The notes under the pieces were generated by a model, which was given only the letters and a program-made list of their open reading frames with translations, was not told the origin of the DNA and did no database searches. The position numbers and the translations under genes were made by a program. Source: Calditrichia bacterium (GTDB lineage Bacteria > Calditrichota > Calditrichia > JAJRVZ01). Taken from it: a stretch of DNA of 10,699 bases. Positions 6,425 to 10,699 of the stretch are shown here, piece after piece. Location of the stretch: NCBI GenBank assembly GCA_030634505.1, contig DAOWAQ010000037.1, forward strand, positions 1-10,699, given 5' to 3'. Positions within the stretch are counted from its first letter, which is position 1. Each line of letters begins with the position of its first letter.

Positions 6425-6494
6425 TGGGAAGCAAGAAACGAGAATCAAGTAACCAGTATCGAGCATCAAGTAGCCAGAGACCAGTGACAAATGA
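6425..6494 (+). repeat. Array of about ten degenerate 7-bp repeats (consensus CNAGTAT on the plus strand)
   Basis: From 6432 the units are CAAGAAA, CGAGAAT, CAAGTAA, CCAGTAT, CGAGCAT, CAAGTAG, CCAGAGA, CCAGTGA and CAAATGA, in perfect 7-bp phase. A more degenerate unit (TGGGAAG) comes before them. The heptamer CCAGTAT is shared exactly with the 5858-5906 array. The array ends four bases before the stop of the TPR-like gene and lies on the opposite strand sense to the first array. Confidence 0.75.
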
Positions 6495-6498
6495 CTAT

Positions 6499-7431
6499 TT
6501 ATTCTATCGGTTTTCTTTTTTTACGGTAGCGGTCAAATAGGATTCCATCAAGCTTTTCCATATAAGCTTCCTGTTCCCAAATTATTCCTTTTTCTTTATG
6601 GAGGAATTCACGAACATATTCTGCAAGATACAAACAACGAATAAAATGTCGATATTTTTCAGATATATAATATTTTACTTGAAGAATTCTTTCACTTCTT
6701 TCTTTTTGTTGCATGATATGAAAAAATGGCAAATCTTCCATAATAAAAATTGCATTACGATGCCATGCCTCAAAAGGCGCTAACCAGATCCCCGCATCTC
6801 CTTTACCATGTAAGGCTTTTAACCTACTGTATAAAGTTCGGATTTGTTCAGGCTCAATATCTTCTTCTATTAATTCGTTACCACCAAGGAACATCGCCTG
6901 GGTTAAATAACCCATTCCCTTTTCTTCCTGATCTTTTGAAAAATAACATTTACTTATAAATATTCTTGCAAGCAAACTATCAGGTTTTTGATTGATTGTT
7001 GAAGTCAAATTATCAATTGCGTTGTCTATTTTACCATCAATAAAACAAAAAACTCCGGTAGCCAAATCAAATGAAACTGTAAGTTTTGTTTGCAGAAATG
7101 TCGTTGCATATAATTTTTGTAACAAATTAAATGCATAATAACTTATTTTCTTTTCTCTAAGTAAACTTCTGATCTGCAACCAGGATTTAAATATATTATC
7201 AGGATTGGAATAATCAATTTTTTGAAATTCGGTGATTAATGATTGTAATTGCCTGTAATTTTGTTGCCAGGCTACAGTTCCTGTAATATTGGAATAATCA
7301 GACCAAATCTGCAGCGCTTTCTGAAAATTCAATTCAAAAAATTGTTCTTCAGCTTCACCAATCATATCATCAAACGATGACCAAAGAGAAACTTGTCCGT
7401 TATCTGGCTTCATATTATTTATATCATCCAT
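6499..7431 (-). CDS. TPR-like helical repeat protein of unknown function
   Basis: This 310-residue cytoplasmic protein has no signal peptide or membrane segment. The first two thirds are helical hairpins of tetratricopeptide type. The clearest unit is at residues ~125-160, where DGKIDNAIDNLTSTINQKPDSLLARIFISKCYF matches the alternating small/large pattern of a TPR pair. An earlier one is at ~24-50 (AEEQFFELNFQKALQIW). The C-terminal third (~215-310) is a different helical region, rich in aromatic and charged residues, ending in a basic tail (RYRKKRKPIE). No enzyme motif is seen, so a protein-binding scaffold role is the most that can be inferred. The start is uncertain: ATG at 7431 has no good Shine-Dalgarno, and ATG at 7413 (residue 7) is an alternative. 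The stop lies against the 7-bp repeat array, so that array may affect its 3' end. It is on the same strand as the diguanylate cyclase gene but 319 bp away. Confidence 0.72.
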   Translation of the reverse strand: MDDINNMKPDNGQVSLWSSFDDMIGEAEEQFFELNFQKALQIWSDYSNITGTVAWQQNYRQLQSLITEFQKIDYSNPDNIFKSWLQIRSLLREKKISYYAFNLLQKLYATTFLQTKLTVSFDLATGVFCFIDGKIDNAIDNLTSTINQKPDSLLARIFISKCYFSKDQEEKGMGYLTQAMFLGGNELIEEDIEPEQIRTLYSRLKALHGKGDAGIWLAPFEAWHRNAIFIMEDLPFFHIMQQKERSERILQVKYYISEKYRHFIRCLYLAEYVREFLHKEKGIIWEQEAYMEKLDGILFDRYRKKRKPIE

Positions 7432-7750
7432 ACTTTACAAAGTAATTGAATGAATATTTGTCTAAAATATTTTCATCTAAAAAAATATTTTTAAAGCTTA
7501 CTTACTTATTATTATAAGGTTATCCCCTGAATCTGCTATAAAATAATGTAAATTTAATTTTAAAGCAAAATTATACAACAATTTTTGTAACCTTATTTTA
7601 TTTAACCATTTAAATAATTTTTTTCAAAATAGTTCAATTTAAATATTATTTATAAAAATAATCGTCATAAATCATACGATATATAGTTTTTTCATATTAA
7701 ATGAATAAATTTGAGAGTTAATGATTTTACTGGATTTGAATAAAAGAATA
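7432..7750. other. A+T-rich intergenic region without a recognised gene
   Basis: This 319-bp stretch separates the end of the diguanylate cyclase gene from the start of the TPR-like gene, both on the minus strand. It should hold a terminator for the former and a promoter for the latter. A minus-strand TATAAT (complement of 7511-7516) lacks a -35 partner. A 9-bp inverted repeat, ATAAGGTTA (7514-7522) and TAACCTTAT (7588-7596), and a weak 5-bp dyad near 7662-7681 are the only structures seen. No ORF with coding character was found. Confidence 0.5.
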
Positions 7751-8728
7751 TTATTTTTTTATTGATGATTTAATTCTGCTGTAAATCGCTATTTGATTTT
7801 TTCCTTGAGATTTGGAGTAGTATAATGCAGAATCCGCATTTCTTACTAATTGTTCAGCTGATGTTTCATTATTTATAACTGATATACCCGCACTAAATGT
7901 AAATCCAATAGAATGATTTTTATATTTTACCTCAAGTTTTCGAATAATAGTTAATAACCTTTTAAGGTAAGATTCAATTTCAATCTCAGAATTGCCATGA
8001 GACAATATTGCAAATTCTTCTCCACCATATCTAAAAGCGAAATCTTCACCCAATCTTGATATTCCTGCTATGACAGTGCTGAATTCTTTCAAAACAACAT
8101 CACCTGCTGAATGACCATAAGTGTCGTTTACATTTTTAAAATCGTCAATGTCAAGCATCGCTAATACAAAAGGAATATTTTTCTTCATAAACATATAATA
8201 ATATCTCTGCAGAATATTATCAAATGATCTTCGATTCAATAATCCGGTCAGGCTATCCTTATTTGCTTCTTCTCTATATTTGCTAATATCTTCTATTAAT
8301 TCAAGCGTGACATCTGTTAATTTATCCAATTTTTGAAATGGTCTCACAACATCATGATATCTGCGCAATGCTTTTTGAATAAATTTTATGAAAACATCAT
8401 TTTCCAATGGAGACAATAAAAAATAGTTGATATGAGCTTTGTTCACTGCCAGTTCCATTACATTATTATTAATTTGGGGTGAAATTAAGAATCTTTGAAT
8501 GAACGGAAATTGATGCATCATTTTTCGAAGAACAAAAATAGGTGAATCATCTGTCGAATCGAAAAAAACTAAGAAGATGCCTATTTGATACTCTCTGGCA
8601 AGATTAAGAGCTTCTTCTTCGTTCGAAGCATATTTAATTAACACACCATTTTGATTCAAATATTCTACATCTATATTTGAGATACCATTACTGTTATATA
8701 TCAAAAGATATGCTTTATCATTTACCAT
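7751..8728 (-). CDS. GGDEF diguanylate cyclase with degenerate receiver domain
   Basis: Residues ~150-318 are a GGDEF domain. DSLTGLLNRRSFD (158-170), LDIDDFKNVNDTYGH (192-206) and RYGGEEF, with the GGEEF signature at 235-239, are all intact, so synthesis of c-di-GMP from two GTP is expected. The usual inhibitory RxxD site upstream of the signature is not in register: R225 and D229 are separated by three residues rather than two, so product inhibition may be altered or absent. Residues ~6-124 have the length and strand/helix rhythm of a CheY receiver. The acidic pocket is missing (LIYNSNG at the first strand) and the conserved Lys is replaced (LLSPLEN), although D57 remains at the phospho-acceptor strand. 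This suggests a pseudo-receiver not phosphorylated in the normal way. The gene starts 27 bp after pyrG with only a weak ribosome-binding site, so it is probably read from the pyrG transcript. Confidence 0.9.
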   Translation of the reverse strand: MVNDKAYLLIYNSNGISNIDVEYLNQNGVLIKYASNEEEALNLAREYQIGIFLVFFDSTDDSPIFVLRKMMHQFPFIQRFLISPQINNNVMELAVNKAHINYFLLSPLENDVFIKFIQKALRRYHDVVRPFQKLDKLTDVTLELIEDISKYREEANKDSLTGLLNRRSFDNILQRYYYMFMKKNIPFVLAMLDIDDFKNVNDTYGHSAGDVVLKEFSTVIAGISRLGEDFAFRYGGEEFAILSHGNSEIEIESYLKRLLTIIRKLEVKYKNHSIGFTFSAGISVINNETSAEQLVRNADSALYYSKSQGKNQIAIYSRIKSSIKK

Positions 8729-8755
8729 AATTAAACTAATATTTAGTGATAAATA

Positions 8756-10366
8756 TTACTTTCGGTAAAACTTTAAAGAGGCTTTAATAAAATCTCTAAA
8801 TAATGGGTGTGCTCGTGTGGCGCGGGATTTTAATTCAGGATGAAATTGACATCCTACAAACCACGGATGGTCTTGAATCTCAATCATTTCTACCAAAGTA
8901 TTATCCGGAGATGTTCCGCTTATAACCAATCCGCCTTTCTCAAGTTTCGATCTATATTCGTTGTTAACCTCAAAGCGGTGCCGATGACGTTCTTCTATTA
9001 CGGATTCTTTATATGCGTGATATGCTTTTGAATTTTTTTTCAAAACACATTTGTAAGATCCCAGGCGCATTGTCCCACCTTTTTGTGTAATTTCAAGTTG
9101 ATCTTCCATATATGCTATCACTGGATGAGGAGTTTTTTTATTAAATTCTAAGCTATTCGCATTTTCCCATCCAATAACATTTCTTGCAAATTCAATGACG
9201 GCGCATTGTAATCCAAGACAAATACCAAAAAATGGTATTTTATTTTCTCGAGCAAATTTAATTGTGCGTAATTTACCTTCAATCCCTCGTTCGCCGAATC
9301 CTCCGGGCACCAGAATTCCTGCAATATCTCCCAGATGTTTCTGTTCTTCGCCTTCAATAATTTTCTCTGTATTAATCCATTTCAAATTTACAAGAACATT
9401 ATTCTCAATTCCTGCATGAATAAATGACTCAATTATACTTTTATATGCATCGGGCAATTTTACATATTTACCGCATAATGCAATTCTAATTTCATTTTGA
9501 GTACGTTTGTGTTTATTTACTATTTTTCTCCACTGAGTTATATCAGGATCTTTCGTTTTTAATTTAAAATGGTTTGTTACAAGTTTATCAAAACCCTCTT
9601 GTGTATAAAGAAGCGGTACCTCATAAATCAAAGATACATCCCTGGCCTCGATGACATTATTTACTTTAACATTACAAAATAGTGCTAACTTCTGTTTAAC
9701 CGATTCCGGCAGCTCTCTGTCAGTTCTACATAAAAGCATATCCGGCTGGATACCAATTTCTCTTAGTCTCATGACTGAATGTTGTGTTGGTTTGGTTTTC
9801 AATTCATTGGCACTGTCAATATGTGGTACCAAAGTAAGGTGAATAAAAAGTACATTTTTGGATCCTTCTTCAATTGAAAACTGACGAATAGCTTCCATGA
9901 AAGGCAAACTTTCTATGTCGCCAACCGTCCCGCCTATTTCGACTATGACAACATCAAAATTTTTATTTTTATTAACCGAACGAATACGATATTTAATCTC
10001 ATCTGTAATATGTGGAATGACTTGAACAGTAGCTCCTAAGAATTCACCTTTACGTTCTTTACTAATCACAGTATCATAAATTTGCCCGGCTGTAGCATTA
10101 TTGACTTTACCCATGTTGATATCCAAAAACCGCTCATAGTGTCCCAAATCCAAATCAGTCTCAGAACCATCGTCAGTTACATATACTTCTCCATGTTGAT
10201 ACGGGCTCATTGTTCCGGGATCAACATTGATGTAAGGATCCAATTTTAAAAAGCTAACCTTCAATCCCCTTTGTTTTAACAATAATCCTAATGAAGCACA
10301 GGCAATCCCTTTACCCAAAGAGGATACAACACCACCGGTAATAAATATATATTTACATTTTGACAT
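8756..10366 (-). CDS. pyrG: CTP synthase (glutamine hydrolysing)
   Basis: This full-length 536-residue enzyme makes CTP from UTP, ATP and glutamine in the cytoplasm, the last step of pyrimidine nucleotide synthesis. The N-terminal synthetase domain (~1-270) has the P-loop GGVVSSLGKG (11-20), the Mg2+-binding block ETDLDLGHYERF (69-80) and E143 in VEIGGTVGDIE. It also has the KTKPTQHSV segment (190-198). The C-terminal class I glutamine amidotransferase domain (~290-536) has the oxyanion loop PGGFGERG, nucleophile C383 in GICLGLQ, and H509/E511 in CQFHPELKSR. All catalytic residues are present and the length matches the family (E. coli 545). The start ATG at 10366 overlaps the end of kdsB by 14 bp, with a weak GGAT upstream, so translational coupling is likely. 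The kdsB-pyrG pairing is known in other bacteria, including chlamydiae, and fits metabolically since KdsB consumes CTP. Confidence 0.98.
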   Translation of the reverse strand: MSKCKYIFITGGVVSSLGKGIACASLGLLLKQRGLKVSFLKLDPYINVDPGTMSPYQHGEVYVTDDGSETDLDLGHYERFLDINMGKVNNATAGQIYDTVISKERKGEFLGATVQVIPHITDEIKYRIRSVNKNKNFDVVIVEIGGTVGDIESLPFMEAIRQFSIEEGSKNVLFIHLTLVPHIDSANELKTKPTQHSVMRLREIGIQPDMLLCRTDRELPESVKQKLALFCNVKVNNVIEARDVSLIYEVPLLYTQEGFDKLVTNHFKLKTKDPDITQWRKIVNKHKRTQNEIRIALCGKYVKLPDAYKSIIESFIHAGIENNVLVNLKWINTEKIIEGEEQKHLGDIAGILVPGGFGERGIEGKLRTIKFARENKIPFFGICLGLQCAVIEFARNVIGWENANSLEFNKKTPHPVIAYMEDQLEITQKGGTMRLGSYKCVLKKNSKAYHAYKESVIEERHRHRFEVNNEYRSKLEKGGLVISGTSPDNTLVEMIEIQDHPWFVGCQFHPELKSRATRAHPLFRDFIKASLKFYRK

Positions 10367-10699
10367 TTGACGGATCCATTTTAATATTATTTTTTTTTAT
10401 TATATTCTCAACCCTATCTATATCTTCAGGCACATCTACATTTACTGCCTGATAAGATGTTTCAACACACCTGATTTTATACCCATTTTCAAGCACTCGT
10501 AACTGTTCCAGGTCTTCTGATTTTTCTAATCCTTCTCTGGGCAATTCTGTTAGTTTTAATAAAAATTCTTTCCGATAAGCATAAATACCAATATGTTTGA
10601 AATATGTGTTATAATTTAGCCACTCAGATTTATTTTTAACTTTATGAACAACAGGAATCACAGCTCGAGAAAAATACAGTGCATCCATATTCTTATCAA
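10353..10699 (-). CDS. kdsB: 3-deoxy-manno-octulosonate cytidylyltransferase (CMP-Kdo synthetase), C-terminal part
   Basis: The frame is open to the right edge and enters in mid-gene (DKNMDALYFSRAVIP), so only about the last 115 residues are seen and the true start is outside. Conserved KdsB blocks are clear: ALYFSRAVIP; KHIGIYAYRKEFL; LEKSEDLEQLRVLENG; and VDVPEDIDRV near the end, containing the metal- and sugar-binding Asp region. The enzyme activates Kdo with CTP to CMP-Kdo for lipid A-core assembly, which marks the organism as Gram-negative. The internal Met at 10688 is not the start. The 3' end overlaps pyrG by 14 bp; a second in-frame extension of a few residues (KMDPSNVKM) after the conserved core may just reflect that overlap. 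Confidence 0.93.
   Translation of the reverse strand, partial: DKNMDALYFSRAVIPVVHKVKNKSEWLNYNTYFKHIGIYAYRKEFLLKLTELPREGLEKSEDLEQLRVLENGYKIRCVETSYQAVNVDVPEDIDRVENIIKKNNIKMDPSNVKM

Larger units (their letters stand above)
5858..6494. mobile_element. Candidate non-autonomous element: four-helix-bundle ORF between inverted heptamer arrays
   Basis: A 637-bp interval is bounded by 7-bp repeat arrays of the same family in opposite orientation (5858-5906 minus, 6425-6494 plus), with a single S23-type four-helix-bundle ORF inside. S23-family genes are known as the cargo of intervening sequences inserted in 23S rRNA genes, which supports the idea of a transposable cassette. No transposase is present and no target-site duplication could be defined, so mobility is inference. 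Confidence 0.35.

Noticed and set aside
5858..6494. CRISPR array or tandem direct-repeat locus.
   Set aside because: The units are seven bases, contiguous and without spacers, so this is not CRISPR.
7514..7596. Nine-base inverted repeat ATAAGGTTA / TAACCTTAT in the 319-bp gap.
   Set aside because: The arms are 65 bp apart in very A+T-rich sequence with no extension of pairing, so chance is likely; noted only in the intergenic entry.
7662..7681. Dyad ATCGT-N10-ACGAT followed on the minus strand by a T-rich stretch, as a terminator for the diguanylate cyclase gene.
   Set aside because: A five-pair stem with a ten-base loop and little G+C is too weak to call.
9148..9357. Minus-strand 69-codon frame and several plus-strand frames within pyrG.
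   Set aside because: pyrG is unmistakable with all catalytic motifs, so these are out-of-frame shadows.

Overview
The window is A+T-rich (roughly two thirds A+T by eye) and carries tightly spaced bacterial genes on both strands. CMP-Kdo synthetase at the right edge implies a Gram-negative cell with lipopolysaccharide. Short Sec-type signal peptides, a secreted transglutaminase-like protein, weak or variable Shine-Dalgarno sites and the style of the uncharacterised proteins suggest a free-living member of the Fibrobacterota-Chlorobiota-Bacteroidota group (for example Ignavibacteriota, Calditrichota or a relative). That placement is inference, not proof. No rRNA, tRNA, CRISPR array, transposase or integrase gene was seen.

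Left part (1-5076). A secreted purple-acid-phosphatase-like metallophosphoesterase, cut by the left edge, is divergent from a two-gene unit: a small cytoplasmic staphylococcal-nuclease-fold protein and an uncharacterised Cys-motif protein. The second of these overlaps tail-to-tail with a minus-strand multi-pass membrane protein of unknown function. Divergent from that is an exported transglutaminase-like protein with a C-terminal beta-rich domain.

Middle part (5077-6498). This is the unusual stretch. An imperfect inverted repeat, with an extra small hairpin inside its right arm, lies between convergent genes and supplies the last codons and the stop of a HAD hydrolase. The other end of the HAD gene is encoded by a perfectly phased array of degenerate 7-bp units. 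That array is matched, in inverted orientation, by a second 7-bp array about 520 bp away. Between the two arrays is a gene for a four-helix-bundle protein of the 23S rRNA intervening-sequence (S23) family. The 5858-6494 interval therefore looks like a small non-autonomous element: inverted heptamer arrays around a four-helix-bundle ORF, inserted at the 5' end of the HAD gene and giving it a new start and N-terminus.

Right part (6499-10699, all minus strand). In transcription order this holds kdsB (partial), pyrG, a GGDEF diguanylate cyclase with a degenerate receiver domain, and a TPR-like protein. kdsB and pyrG overlap by 14 bp and are functionally linked, since pyrG makes the CTP that KdsB uses to activate Kdo. 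The diguanylate cyclase starts 27 bp after pyrG and is probably co-transcribed. The TPR-like gene follows a 319-bp A+T-rich gap and may have its own promoter.
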